A DNA stretch of 64,000 nucleotides from Pedobacter frigiditerrae (GTDB lineage Bacteria > Bacteroidota > Bacteroidia > Sphingobacteriales > Sphingobacteriaceae), in NCBI RefSeq assembly GCF_032678705.1, contig NZ_JAVTSS010000002.1, forward strand, positions 186,001-250,000, in the 5' to 3' direction. Below the pieces are notes generated by a model. The model saw only the letters and a program-made list of their open reading frames with translations. It was not told the DNA's origin and did not search any database. Both the position numbers and the translations under genes were made by a program. Shown in pieces: positions 41,361-51,426 of the stretch. Position 1 is the first letter of the stretch, and each line of letters begins with the position of its first letter.

Positions 41361-42479
41361 ATGAAAGTTAGATATATCATTTACACACTCTTACTATTAG
41401 GGCTTGCCTATCTAGTTTACTATAGAATTTCTGAAAACAAAAAAATTGCTGGAGAAGGAGGGCCAAAAGGAGGTGCCGCTGGAAAGGAAGGTAAAGGTGG
41501 GCCTGGTGGAAAAGGCGGACCTAGCGGTCCAGGTATCTCTGTGGAAGGTATTATAGTAAAAACTGTTTCTTTTGATAACAGATTAGAGGTTTCTGGTAGT
41601 ATTGAAGCCAATGAATCTGTTGTGTTAAGAAGTGAAGTTGCGGGCTTGGTGACTGGAATTTACTTTAAAGAAGGGAGCAATGTAAGCAAGGGTAGCGTTT
41701 TGGTTAAAGTAAATGACAGAGATATTCAAGCGCAATTGAGAGAGGCTTTATCTAAACAAAATTTATCAGCTACTAATGAAAATAGAGCTAAACAACTTTT
41801 ACAAAAAGGTGCTATTAGTCAAGCAGAATATGATACGGCTTTGGCCGATTTACAAACGTTAAAGGCACAGGCACAATTAATTAGAGCCCAACTGGCTAAA
41901 ACTTCTGTTATAGCTCCATTTAGCGGAAAAATTGGTTTAAGATCAATTTCTGTTGGAGAGTATCTAACACCTTCTACAACAATAGCTAATTTATCTAGCA
42001 TTAATCCTGTAAAAATTAGCTTCTCTGTTCCAGAAAAATATGTTGGCCAAATCTCTTTAAATTCTAGCATTACATTTACTACAGACGCCTCTGGAAAAAC
42101 TTATACAGGAAAGGTTTTCGCAATCGAACCAGGCATTAATCAACAAACTAGAACATTACAAATAAAAGCATTGGCTCAAAACCCTAACGGAGAACTTTTG
42201 CCAGGTGCATTTGCTAAAATCAAACTGGCACTAAAAACCCTAGATAATGCTATTCTCATTCCTACTGAAGCAGTAATTCCAGTATTAAAAGGGAAAATTG
42301 TTTACATAAGTAAAGATGGTAAGGCAAAACAAGTTAATGTTGAAGCTGGTACTAGAACAGCCGAAAGTGTTGTAATCACCTCTGGTTTAAACGTTGGTGA
42401 TACTGTTTTAACAACAGGCGCCATGTCATTAAAACCAGATGCACCTGTGAAAGTAAAATTAGCAAAAACTAAGCAATGA
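41361..42479 (+). CDS. RND efflux periplasmic adaptor with Gly-rich spacer
   Basis: A 372-residue membrane-fusion protein. Residues about 4-22 are an N-terminal membrane anchor. Residues about 31-58 form a Gly/Lys/Pro-rich spacer of the form GGPKGGAAGKEGKGGPGG, unusual in adaptors. The lipoyl half-motifs (NESVVLRSEVAGLVTGIYF, TSVIAPFSGKIGLRSISVGE) flank a short alpha-hairpin, and the beta-barrel and membrane-proximal domains follow. It bridges the inner-membrane pump to the outer-membrane channel. It overlaps the pump gene by 4 bases (ATGA). Confidence 0.93.
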   Translation: MKVRYIIYTLLLLGLAYLVYYRISENKKIAGEGGPKGGAAGKEGKGGPGGKGGPSGPGISVEGIIVKTVSFDNRLEVSGSIEANESVVLRSEVAGLVTGIYFKEGSNVSKGSVLVKVNDRDIQAQLREALSKQNLSATNENRAKQLLQKGAISQAEYDTALADLQTLKAQAQLIRAQLAKTSVIAPFSGKIGLRSISVGEYLTPSTTIANLSSINPVKISFSVPEKYVGQISLNSSITFTTDASGKTYTGKVFAIEPGINQQTRTLQIKALAQNPNGELLPGAFAKIKLALKTLDNAILIPTEAVIPVLKGKIVYISKDGKAKQVNVEAGTRTAESVVITSGLNVGDTVLTTGAMSLKPDAPVKVKLAKTKQ

Positions 42480-45400
42480 GCATTTCAACCACCAGTATAA
42501 AACGACCGGTTCTTGCCATTGTAATGAATCTGGTTATTATCCTTTTTGGGGTAATTGGCTATAATTTTTTAGGAATAAGAGAATACCCATCTATTGACCC
42601 AACAGTAGTTTCTGTTAGAACTTCTTATCCAGGAGCAAACTCAGATATTATTGAATCTCAAATTACAGAACCTTTAGAGAAATCTATTAACTCAATTGAT
42701 GGGATTAGAAATATCTCATCTTCAAGTAATCAGGGCTCAAGCAACATTACCATAGAATTTAATTTAGGAAAAAACATAGATGAGGCTGCGAATGATGTAC
42801 GGGACAAAGTTTCTCAAGCTGCACGTAACTTACCAAAAGACATAGAAGGTTTACCAACAGTTACCAAAGCTGACGCTAACTCTGATGCTATTATTTCTAT
42901 GACTGTACAGAGTGATAAACGTGGTGTAACTGATTTAAGTGATTTTGCAGAAAACGTTATTGCAGATAGGATTCAGACTATCCCTGGTGTTAGTAGTGTA
43001 CAAATTCAAGGGCAAAGAAAGTATGCTATGCGAATTCGCATAGACCCCAATAAGCTATCATCTTATGGCTTAACCTCTCAAGACATTGTAACAGCTTTAA
43101 ACAATGAAAATGTTGAGCTTCCCTCTGGAAAATTAACTGGAGCAAATACTGAATTAACGGTAAAGACATTAGGGAAATTAACTACAGCTGAACAATTTAA
43201 TAACCTTATCATTAAAAATGATAGTTTAAATGTTGTTAAACTACAAGACGTTGCTCAAATAGATCTTGGTTCAGAAAACGAAGAGACGGTTTTACGTGAA
43301 TCTGGGATACCGATGGTTGCTGTTGGAATTATCCCTCAGCCTGGTGCTAATTATTTAGAAATAAGTAATGAATTTTACAAACGTTTTGAAGATTTAAAGG
43401 CTGATATGCCAACTGATATCAAGCTAAAAGTTTCTCTAGATAGCACTTTATTTATTAAGAGGTCTGTAACAGAAGTTGCTGAAACAATTTTGATATCATT
43501 GGTGCTGGTAATTCTAATCATTTACCTGTTTTTTAGAGATTGGGCAATTGCATTTAGGCCATTAATTGATATTCCTGTTTCCTTAATTGCTACCTTTTTT
43601 ATCATGTACATTTTTGGGTTTTCAATAAATGTATTAACCTTATTAGCTATAGTTTTGGCAACAGGTTTAGTGGTGGATGATGGTATTGTTGTAACAGAAA
43701 ACATATTTAAGAAAGTAGAGGAAGGTTATTCTCCTATCGAAGCGGCAATTAAAGGTTCTAACGAGATATTTTTTGCTGTAATTTCCATTTCAATTACCCT
43801 TGCAGCGGTATTTTTACCAGTAATTTTCTTGCAGGGATTTGTCGGGCGGCTCTTTCGAGAGTTTGGAGTTGTTATAGGTGCAGCGGTATTAATTTCTGCC
43901 TTTGTTTCTTTAACATTAACCCCAATGTTAAACGCTTATTTAATGAAAAAAGGTGGCCATAAGCCATCGAGGTTTTACAATTTTACAGAACCATATTTTG
44001 TTAAATTGAACGAATCTTATAAAGATAACCTAGAGAAATTTTTAAGTAGACGATGGATAGCTGCTCCTATCATCATTATATGTATTGGATTAATTGCGCT
44101 GTTTTGGAATTTATTACCAAAAGAAACTGCACCTTATGACGATAGAAGTGCAATTAATATGAATTTAAGTACACCAGAAGGTTCTTCTTTTGCTTATACT
44201 GATAAATTCATGAATAAGGTTGCTCAAATGGTTACTGATTCAGTCCCTGAGAAAAAAGTGCTCATCACCATTACTTCTCCAGGTTTTGGTGGTGCTGGAG
44301 CTACGAATTCGGGCTTCATACGTATGGGCTTAACTGATCCCGAAGACAGAGAGAAGTCTCAAAAAGAAATCGCAGATAGGTTAACCAAAATTACCCGAAA
44401 ATATACTGAAGGAAAAGTTACGGTTACACAACAGCCAACTATTTCTGTTGGACGAAGAGGCGGTTTGCCAATTAGCTACATTTTACAAGCACAAAACTTT
44501 GAGAAATTAAGAGAAAAAGTGCCATTGTTTATGGAAGAGGTTGCCAAAGACCCTACGTTTTCTACTTCAGACGTTAACCTTAAATTTAATAAGCCAGAGA
44601 TTAATCTAACCATTGATAGGGAGAAGGCTAATAACCTAGGTGTTTCTATTGTAGATATTGCTCAGACTTTGCAACTAGGCTTAAGTGGGCAGCGTTTTTC
44701 TTATTTCTTTATGAATGGAAAACAATATCAAGTTATAGGACAGTTTGATGTAAGCGACAGAAAAGACCCTTTAGATTTAAGTTCAGTTTATGTTAGAAAT
44801 AACAAAGGGCAATTGATTCAATTGGACAATTTGGTAACTGCAAAAGAAGAAAGCAGTCCACCGCAATTGTATAGAAACAACCGTTTTATTTCTGCGAGTG
44901 TTTCTGCTGGTTTAGCTCCTGGTAAAAGTATTGGAGACGGAATTGAAGCAATGGACAAAATTAAGGCGAAAGTATTGGATGATAGTTTTTCTACTGACTT
45001 AAGTGGTGAATCAAGAGATTTTCAAGAAAGTTCATCGAACACTTTATTCGCCTTTGGCCTAGCTTTATTATTGGTTTACCTAATTCTTTCCGCTCAATTC
45101 GAAAGTTTCAAAGACCCAATCATTATTATCTTAACTGTACCGATGGCTGTTGCTGGAGCATTTTTATCGCTTTGGTTATGCGGTCAGAGCTGGAATATAT
45201 TTAGTCAGATTGGTACAATCATGTTAATTGGCTTGGTGACTAAAAATGGTATTTTAATTGTCGAATTTGCTAATCAATTAAAAGAAAAAGGCGCAACGGT
45301 ACATGATGCAATTAGAGAAGCTGCTGTTTCGAGGTTAAGACCAATTTTAATGACCAGTATGGCAATTGCTATTGGTGCTTTACCTATTGCAATGGCATTA

Positions 45401-45595
45401 GGAGCTGCTGCAAAAAGCAGAATGAGTATGGGAACAGTTATTATTGGTGGGACATTATTCTCATTGATTTTAACACTATTTGTAATTCCTGCAATTTACT
45501 CTGCTTGGTCAAAAGAACACAAAGAAAATAAAGATTTAACAGCATCGTTGGCGGCAGCAGAAGCTGATGAAAAGGCATCAAAAAATAATGACTAG
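42476..45595 (+). CDS. RND (AcrB/HAE1-type) efflux pump
   Basis: A 1039-residue proton-driven transporter with twelve membrane segments in the 1+5 / 1+5 pattern and two large periplasmic loops. The proton-relay Asp pair is in GLVVDDGIVVTENI and the conserved Lys in LVTKNGILIVEFANQ. The start MSISTTSIKRPVLAIVMNLV is typical. Substrates cannot be read from sequence. It is the second gene of the adaptor-pump-TolC operon, overlapping both neighbours. Confidence 0.96.
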   Translation: MSISTTSIKRPVLAIVMNLVIILFGVIGYNFLGIREYPSIDPTVVSVRTSYPGANSDIIESQITEPLEKSINSIDGIRNISSSSNQGSSNITIEFNLGKNIDEAANDVRDKVSQAARNLPKDIEGLPTVTKADANSDAIISMTVQSDKRGVTDLSDFAENVIADRIQTIPGVSSVQIQGQRKYAMRIRIDPNKLSSYGLTSQDIVTALNNENVELPSGKLTGANTELTVKTLGKLTTAEQFNNLIIKNDSLNVVKLQDVAQIDLGSENEETVLRESGIPMVAVGIIPQPGANYLEISNEFYKRFEDLKADMPTDIKLKVSLDSTLFIKRSVTEVAETILISLVLVILIIYLFFRDWAIAFRPLIDIPVSLIATFFIMYIFGFSINVLTLLAIVLATGLVVDDGIVVTENIFKKVEEGYSPIEAAIKGSNEIFFAVISISITLAAVFLPVIFLQGFVGRLFREFGVVIGAAVLISAFVSLTLTPMLNAYLMKKGGHKPSRFYNFTEPYFVKLNESYKDNLEKFLSRRWIAAPIIIICIGLIALFWNLLPKETAPYDDRSAINMNLSTPEGSSFAYTDKFMNKVAQMVTDSVPEKKVLITITSPGFGGAGATNSGFIRMGLTDPEDREKSQKEIADRLTKITRKYTEGKVTVTQQPTISVGRRGGLPISYILQAQNFEKLREKVPLFMEEVAKDPTFSTSDVNLKFNKPEINLTIDREKANNLGVSIVDIAQTLQLGLSGQRFSYFFMNGKQYQVIGQFDVSDRKDPLDLSSVYVRNNKGQLIQLDNLVTAKEESSPPQLYRNNRFISASVSAGLAPGKSIGDGIEAMDKIKAKVLDDSFSTDLSGESRDFQESSSNTLFAFGLALLLVYLILSAQFESFKDPIIIILTVPMAVAGAFLSLWLCGQSWNIFSQIGTIMLIGLVTKNGILIVEFANQLKEKGATVHDAIREAAVSRLRPILMTSMAIAIGALPIAMALGAAAKSRMSMGTVIIGGTLFSLILTLFVIPAIYSAWSKEHKENKDLTASLAAAEADEKASKNND

Positions 45596-46913
45596 AATGA
45601 AATTAAAGTATATTATATTTTTTATCGCCCTATGGCTAGCAAATGCTAACCAAAATGTTTTTGCTCAAGAAAAATTGAGCTTGCAAGATGCTATCAGCAT
45701 TGCGTTAAAGAATAATTACGATATAAAGCTAGTAAGCAACAATGTGGCAATAGCTAAAAACAATGTTAATTTAGGTAATGCAGGAATATTGCCTGTTGCT
45801 GTTGGCACATTTAATACTGGCGGAAGTAGACAAAACACTGTTCAAACACAATCTACAGGAACACAAAGAATTGTAGATGGTGCAAGAAGTACAAATATGT
45901 CTTACGGGGTAGGCTTAGACTGGACAGTTTTTGATGGCTTTACCATGTTTGCCAACTATGATAGGTTGAAAGCCTTGGAACAACAAGGAAATATTGTTGC
46001 TAAAGGACAAATTTTAACTACCGTGTCTGATGTGATTAATGCGTATTTTAATGTAGTTAAACAACAACAACTGGTTTTAGCAGCAGATAGTGCTATTGAT
46101 GTTTCTACTTATAGGCTTAAAATTGCCAACAATAAATTAGAAATTGGACGTGGTTCTAAATTAGATGTGCTTTCTGCAAAAGTCGATTATAATACAGATA
46201 CATCGAATTATTTACAGCAAAAAAACTTGCTTAATAATTATATGGTTAACCTTAATCTGTTAATGGCAAGAGATGCTAATATTAAATTTGTTGCCGATAA
46301 TCAAATGGTTATTGATCAAAATTTAAGCTATGCTGAATTAGCTACCCAAACACAAAACCTTAATCCTGATTTGCAAAATGCATTTATCAGCAAAAAGATT
46401 GCAGAATTAAACCTAAAGCAGATTAAGGGAAATCGTTATCCGAGAGTTAGCTTAAACACAGGTTATGATTTTAATAGAAATGCAAATCCAACAGGTTTTA
46501 GCACAAAGTCAAGGTCAAATGGATATACGTATGGCTTAACTGCAAGTGTACCAATCTTTAATGGTTTCTTACAAAGGCAAAATGAGCGTAATGCTAAAAT
46601 TGAAATCAATTCATCTGAATTGACTTTAGAAAAAACCAGACAGGGAATTATTGCTCAACTAACTTCTGCCTACCAAAATTATAGCACTTACCTTGAGTTG
46701 ATTAAACTAGAGCGAGGAAATGTAGATATCGCAAAGCAAAATTTAGACATTACTTTAGAGAAATACCGACTTGGAAGTATAGCTCCGTTAGAGTTAAGAG
46801 AGGCTCAAAGAAATGCATTAGATGCCAATAATAGATACCTTGAAATACAATATCAGGCTAAATTGGCAGAAATTGCATTAAAAGAACTGAGTGGGACTTT
46901 AAATATTCAATAA
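45588..46913 (+). CDS. TolC-family outer-membrane efflux channel
   Basis: About 441 residues from ATG 45588, which overlaps the pump stop codon (ATGACTAG); the ATG at 45597 is an alternative. A signal peptide ends near NVFAQ. Two OEP repeats follow, each with a long helical hairpin (SLQDAISIALKNNYDIKL, LEKYRLGSIAPLELREAQRNAL). It forms the outer-membrane exit duct for the RND pump encoded just upstream. Confidence 0.94.
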   Translation: MTRMKLKYIIFFIALWLANANQNVFAQEKLSLQDAISIALKNNYDIKLVSNNVAIAKNNVNLGNAGILPVAVGTFNTGGSRQNTVQTQSTGTQRIVDGARSTNMSYGVGLDWTVFDGFTMFANYDRLKALEQQGNIVAKGQILTTVSDVINAYFNVVKQQQLVLAADSAIDVSTYRLKIANNKLEIGRGSKLDVLSAKVDYNTDTSNYLQQKNLLNNYMVNLNLLMARDANIKFVADNQMVIDQNLSYAELATQTQNLNPDLQNAFISKKIAELNLKQIKGNRYPRVSLNTGYDFNRNANPTGFSTKSRSNGYTYGLTASVPIFNGFLQRQNERNAKIEINSSELTLEKTRQGIIAQLTSAYQNYSTYLELIKLERGNVDIAKQNLDITLEKYRLGSIAPLELREAQRNALDANNRYLEIQYQAKLAEIALKELSGTLNIQ

Positions 46914-46930
46914 TTTGCTATTTTTAGTGT

Positions 46931-47785
46931 ATGATTTTAGTTGCGGATAGCGGATCTTCGAAAACAGACTGGATGGCTTATAGTCCAAATAAGACGTTAA
47001 CATTTAGTACACAAGGCATTAATCCTTATTTTGTAAATGCCTTCGACGTTGTTAAAATCTTATCTAAGAATAGAGATTTATCGGCTTATGCAACTGCTAT
47101 TAAAGAAGTGTATTTTTTTGGTTCGGGATGTTCTTCACCAGATAAACATGAAATTATTTCAAATGGTCTTTCTACTTTTTTCACCAATGCATTTATAAGT
47201 GTTGATCATGATTTAATTGGATCTGCCTATGCCACCTGTGGAGATAAGAAAGGTTTAACTTGCATTTTAGGAACAGGATCTAACATCGCTTATTATGATG
47301 GAACTGAAGTCCATAGAAGTAATCATGGATTAGGTTATGTTTTAGGAGATGAGGGTTCTGGAACTTATTTTGGAAGGAAAATATTGGTTAGTTATCTACA
47401 CAATAAAATGCCTGAAGAATTAAGACTAGAATTTGCTAAAAATTTTGAGGTTGATAGAGATACCATTATTACCAATATCTATCAAAAGCCTTTCCCAAAC
47501 TCTTACTTAGCTACATTTAGCAGGTTCATGATAGCCCACAAAGAACATCCTTTTATTCAGCAAATACTTAAAGAAGGCTTTCAAGAATTTATTGATACCA
47601 ACGTGAAAGATTATAAAGCCTACAAAACATTGGAGTGCAATTTCGTTGGCTCTATTTCTTATTACTACCAAGATGCACTTAAATCAGTTTTTGCAGAGAA
47701 TGGCATTAAGGTTGGTAAAATTCTGCAAAAACCAATTGAAGGGATTTTCGATTATATCCTTAAAAGAGAAGGCATTACAGCTTAA
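46931..47785 (+). CDS. BadF/BadG-type ATPase, N-acetylglucosamine kinase-like
   Basis: A 284-residue ASKHA-fold protein. ATP-binding motifs are DSGSSKTDWM at the N-terminus, CILGTGSNIAYYDG in the middle and GYVLGDEGSGTYFG. This matches the bacterial relatives of N-acetylglucosamine kinase, which may recycle cell-wall amino sugars. The gene is 17 bases after tolC but unrelated in function, so read-through from the efflux operon is likely. Confidence 0.88.
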   Translation: MILVADSGSSKTDWMAYSPNKTLTFSTQGINPYFVNAFDVVKILSKNRDLSAYATAIKEVYFFGSGCSSPDKHEIISNGLSTFFTNAFISVDHDLIGSAYATCGDKKGLTCILGTGSNIAYYDGTEVHRSNHGLGYVLGDEGSGTYFGRKILVSYLHNKMPEELRLEFAKNFEVDRDTIITNIYQKPFPNSYLATFSRFMIAHKEHPFIQQILKEGFQEFIDTNVKDYKAYKTLECNFVGSISYYYQDALKSVFAENGIKVGKILQKPIEGIFDYILKREGITA

Positions 47786-47862
47786 ATACCCCTTTTAGTC
47801 TGCCACGATTCATTCATTATTTCTAAATTGATTCCTTTCTTATTGTTCAGGAAAAATCATTC

Positions 47863-47881
47863 TTGTTCATTTTCTGAACAA
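47863..47881. promoter_or_regulatory. Inverted repeat TTGTTCA/TGAACAA
   Basis: TTGTTCA-ttttc-TGAACAA. Two more TTGTTCA words lie nearby at about 47852 and 47885. A very similar pair occurs upstream of the exporter gene at 56241-56262, so this is a candidate operator for a common dimeric regulator. It lies about 150 bases before the secreted-protein gene at 48032. Confidence 0.45.
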
Positions 47882-48031
47882 ACTTTGTTCATTTAAGCTA
47901 ATCTCAGTGTTAAGTCGTAAAACACTGTATAAAATGAACGGCTTACCATGTTGATAAATAATCTATGTTTATAGAGAAATCTGCACTTAGAGAGATCTAA
48001 AGCAGGTTTTAAACTAAATTATCCCCTCATC

Positions 48032-49693
48032 GTGCTCTCTTTTAGAAAACCATATCCCCTATTATTGAGGTTGCTATCTGTAGCAATTTTATTTTTCTCA
48101 TTGGGAGAAGTGAGGGGACAAGATTGCACACCAAATGAACGTGTATATGCCGATAGCCAAACCAGTAGCTCAGATGTTTCAGTACTCTTTGTTACATTAG
48201 CCGAGGTTATTAATAAACCCAACGCCGTAGATGGCTCATTATATACGCATTCTACTCTATCCACATATGTCGGCTTGTTGGGTTTGGGAACAGCTTGGCA
48301 AAATTTAAAATTTCCTGCTGCAGAATTACCAGCTGGTGATAACGGTAGTGTACCAGTTTCAGTTAAGCTGGCAACTGGTTCTACCATACTTAATGTTTTA
48401 AACAATGTTACCATTCAAGCTACACTTAGTGGCGTGCCTGTTGGCACAGCTTACTCAGGAGCTTCGCTACTTGGCCTACTAAGCGGACAAGGTGAAAACA
48501 TTATCACATTTACCCCAGGAGCAAAATATGACGGGGTTAGGGTAATCATTAATCCCCTATTAGACGTGGGAACCTCAGTAGATCTTTATTATGCCTACTT
48601 TAACAAGCCCAGCGCTACTATAGCATGTGTTTCTCCAATAGAGGTTTTAAGTGGGTCTACAGGAACAATTGCTAGTTCATTAACAGCTGTTGAAAATCCT
48701 CTTAGATCAATAGATGGAAATCTAGGTCTTTATGCCAAAATAAACTCTACAGTAAGTGCTCTTAACGAAACTTATTTAACAGCTGTATATCCTGCTCATT
48801 CTGTTGTTGGAGATTCTATTAGAATTATAATTGAGTCTGATAATTTAGCATTACTAAACGCAACTATTTTAGCAAGTGACTTTCATGTTAGAGGCTTTAG
48901 TGGAAACACTCAAGTGATGGACGTTGCAGGAAATTCTCCTTTTTTGAATCTAAATCTACTACATGGTTCGACTACAAAGTACACAATAACTATACCTATA
49001 ACCAATGCTTTTGATAAGGTTCAAATAGCTACAGCCGGAGGATTAGCTTCGCTACTAAATGGGCTTAGGGTATATGAGATACAGAGAATTATTGCTAAAC
49101 CAAAAATTTCAAGTACAGATTTAGTTTCAAACCTTATCACTTTGTGTTCTGGAAATACATCTACTTTAACTATTGGTACAGCCCAGGATTGCACCACTTA
49201 CAATTGGTACAACACTGCAATTGGCGGCACAATTTTACATACTGGTGTTAGCTACACCCCTGATGTAAGTTTATTAACGCCAGGCGACCATATTTTTTAT
49301 GTAGAATCTGTTCGAAACAATTGTACAGAAACATCTGGAAGAATCCCTGTTAATATAAAAATCAATTCATTACCAAGCATAACCTTAGGAACAGACCCAT
49401 CAATTTGTGTGGAGACTTTAACAGCATTATTACCTTTTACAGCAACAACAGAAAACCCAACATCTTACAGCATAACTTGGGCTGGTGGTAGTCCATTAAC
49501 AAACATAGTTGATGCGGCGTTTCCAGCAAGCAGCCCAATAAGCATTCCTATCCATGTTTCTACGCCAGCATCAACATATGCAGGAACGATAACCGTAAAA
49601 AATGCAAATGGATGTATAAGTGACCCTGTCAATTTCAACGTAATCATTAATCCAAAATTAACATCACCAAGCATAACTATTACTTCAAATTAA
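48032..49693 (+). CDS. Secreted Ig-like domain protein (T9SS cluster)
   Basis: A 553-residue protein with a GTG start (MLSFRKPYPLLLRLL...VRGQD signal). It has two beta-rich parts: an N-terminal region of about 330 residues (the GSTGTIASSLTAVENPLRSID segment repeats the start of the first half) and a C-terminal region with Ig/PKD-like strands (TLCSGNTSTLTIGTAQDCTTYNWY, VNIKINSLPS). It ends abruptly at PSITITSN, without a type IX sorting domain. It is the first gene of a row of three secreted proteins and PorP/SprF. Confidence 0.75.
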   Translation: MLSFRKPYPLLLRLLSVAILFFSLGEVRGQDCTPNERVYADSQTSSSDVSVLFVTLAEVINKPNAVDGSLYTHSTLSTYVGLLGLGTAWQNLKFPAAELPAGDNGSVPVSVKLATGSTILNVLNNVTIQATLSGVPVGTAYSGASLLGLLSGQGENIITFTPGAKYDGVRVIINPLLDVGTSVDLYYAYFNKPSATIACVSPIEVLSGSTGTIASSLTAVENPLRSIDGNLGLYAKINSTVSALNETYLTAVYPAHSVVGDSIRIIIESDNLALLNATILASDFHVRGFSGNTQVMDVAGNSPFLNLNLLHGSTTKYTITIPITNAFDKVQIATAGGLASLLNGLRVYEIQRIIAKPKISSTDLVSNLITLCSGNTSTLTIGTAQDCTTYNWYNTAIGGTILHTGVSYTPDVSLLTPGDHIFYVESVRNNCTETSGRIPVNIKINSLPSITLGTDPSICVETLTALLPFTATTENPTSYSITWAGGSPLTNIVDAAFPASSPISIPIHVSTPASTYAGTITVKNANGCISDPVNFNVIINPKLTSPSITITSN

Positions 49694-49728
49694 ATTAATT
49701 AACTCATAAACAATAAATAACAAGCGAC

Positions 49729-50454
49729 ATGAAAACAACAATCAAAAACCTAAAAAAAATGATGCTAGTGGCATTATTTACATTAATCTCAAGCTCAGCA
49801 TTTGCTGCAACCTATTATGTATGTGCTGGTGCTACTTTAAATTTCACGCCACAAACAATTGCAAACATTTCCTATACTTGGGATGTAGAAGGAGCAGGAT
49901 TTAATGCTATAACACCCGTGGCTGGAGTTTATAGCATAACGGCTTCTTCTACTCCTGGCACGTATACGGTTACGATGCGTTCTACATCAAGTAATCCTGC
50001 TATTTGTGCGCCTGCAGATGTAGTAAATGATTTCATTGTATTACCTCCATTAGCATTTAATTTAGCATCAGCGCCAAGCAATGCACAATATTGTACTTCG
50101 GCAGGTGCCAATGCAAATTCAGTAATCACACCAACCTTTACTGGGTTTCCAACTGGCACGCCTTACACCGATGATTTAGAAGCCGAATATAGTTACAGTG
50201 TTGTAAAAGATGGTGGATCAGCTGTTAATGGAACCACTGTAGGAACTATCAATGCTACTACTGGAGTTTACACTTTAACAACCACCGTAATAGGTACTTA
50301 TGTAATTACTGGTAGTGTTAAATACAAACAGAAAGCTGGCTTTACCAATGCGCTAATTAGTACTTCTGGTTGCCCTGTTACTGGCGCTACAACTCAAACA
50401 GTTGAAGTAATTGCAGCACCTGCCCAACCAACAATTGTAATTACTGCTAACTAA
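49729..50454 (+). CDS. Secreted Ig-like protein (T9SS cluster)
   Basis: A 241-residue protein with a signal peptide ending SSAFA. The mature part has strand-rich repeats with Cys (YYVCAGATL, SSNPAICAPADV, ISTSGCPVT). Like the protein before it, it stops at a similar sequence, PTIVITAN, and has no sorting domain of its own. The 35-base spacing on each side suggests one transcript with its neighbours. Confidence 0.72.
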   Translation: MKTTIKNLKKMMLVALFTLISSSAFAATYYVCAGATLNFTPQTIANISYTWDVEGAGFNAITPVAGVYSITASSTPGTYTVTMRSTSSNPAICAPADVVNDFIVLPPLAFNLASAPSNAQYCTSAGANANSVITPTFTGFPTGTPYTDDLEAEYSYSVVKDGGSAVNGTTVGTINATTGVYTLTTTVIGTYVITGSVKYKQKAGFTNALISTSGCPVTGATTQTVEVIAAPAQPTIVITAN

Positions 50455-50481
50455 ACTAGGTAATTCGAGCCATTCCATCAG

Positions 50482-51420
50482 ATGTTTAACAAAACCATAG
50501 GTTTCCTAATAGGTTTGCTGTTGCTTTTTGCAACGGTAAGCTTTGCGCAATCTTCTGTTCCACAAACAGTAAATATTGCCAATGGGAAAACTGTGACCTT
50601 TAAGGCCAATTCTACTGATGGAATAAAATATCAATGGTTAAAGAATGGAAGCCCTATTCCAGGAGAAATTGCTCAATCTTATACCACTGGAAATGCTGGA
50701 ACTTATACAGTAATGTCATATAACATAGCAGGTTGTGTTTCTGACATCTCAGACCCTATAATTGTTACGGTAGATGCCGCACCAAAGACTGCAGATTTAA
50801 TGATAACCAAAACATCTGAAGCCAGGGCAATCTCCGTCAACGAAGTTTTTGAATATAACCTGAAAGTGAAGAACAATGGTCCGAGTGATGCCACAGTGAT
50901 AAAAGTAACTGATGCCTTACCAAAGGAGCTTACCTTTTCTCAATTGATAAATCCTTCAATCGGAACAGCAAGTTATAGTGAAAGTACGCGAACCATTACT
51001 TGGGATATACCAAAGGTAATAACTGGAGAAACTGCAGATCTAAAGATCAAGGTGATGGCAAGCCAGCCGGGGTTAGTTAAGAATATCGCAATGGCTTATG
51101 CCGTAGAAACAGACCCCAAGGTAGCTAACAATACCTCCATTGACTTTAAGCCAATTATTGGACTGCTAATACCTAATGTGTTTACACCAAATAACGATGG
51201 TAAGAATGATTTCTTCAAAATTACTGGGTTAGAATATTACACATCAAATGAGCTAACCATCATAAATAGATGGCAAAGCACAGTGTATGAAAAAAAAGGA
51301 TATCAAAATGATTGGACAGCAAATGGTCTTAGCGATGGCACTTATTTCTATGTATTGAGAGTTAAAACAGCTACATCCGCTTGGCAAGAGCTTACAGGTT
51401 ATATTACTGTAGTACGATAA
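50482..51420 (+). CDS. Secreted DUF11-type protein with type B T9SS sorting domain
   Basis: A 312-residue protein. After the signal peptide (ending VSFAQ) come an Ig-like segment (KTVTFKANSTDGIKYQWLKN), a DUF11 repeat at about 105-215 (ADLMITKTSEARAISVNEVF, VKNNGPSDATVIKVTD) and a C-terminal gliding-motility-type domain (LIPNVFTPNNDGKNDFFKI, then LSDGTYFYVLRVKT). The latter is the signal that sends proteins through the type IX system to the cell surface. PorP/SprF follows 6 bases later. Confidence 0.88.
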   Translation: MFNKTIGFLIGLLLLFATVSFAQSSVPQTVNIANGKTVTFKANSTDGIKYQWLKNGSPIPGEIAQSYTTGNAGTYTVMSYNIAGCVSDISDPIIVTVDAAPKTADLMITKTSEARAISVNEVFEYNLKVKNNGPSDATVIKVTDALPKELTFSQLINPSIGTASYSESTRTITWDIPKVITGETADLKIKVMASQPGLVKNIAMAYAVETDPKVANNTSIDFKPIIGLLIPNVFTPNNDGKNDFFKITGLEYYTSNELTIINRWQSTVYEKKGYQNDWTANGLSDGTYFYVLRVKTATSAWQELTGYITVVR

Positions 51421-51426
51421 AATAAA

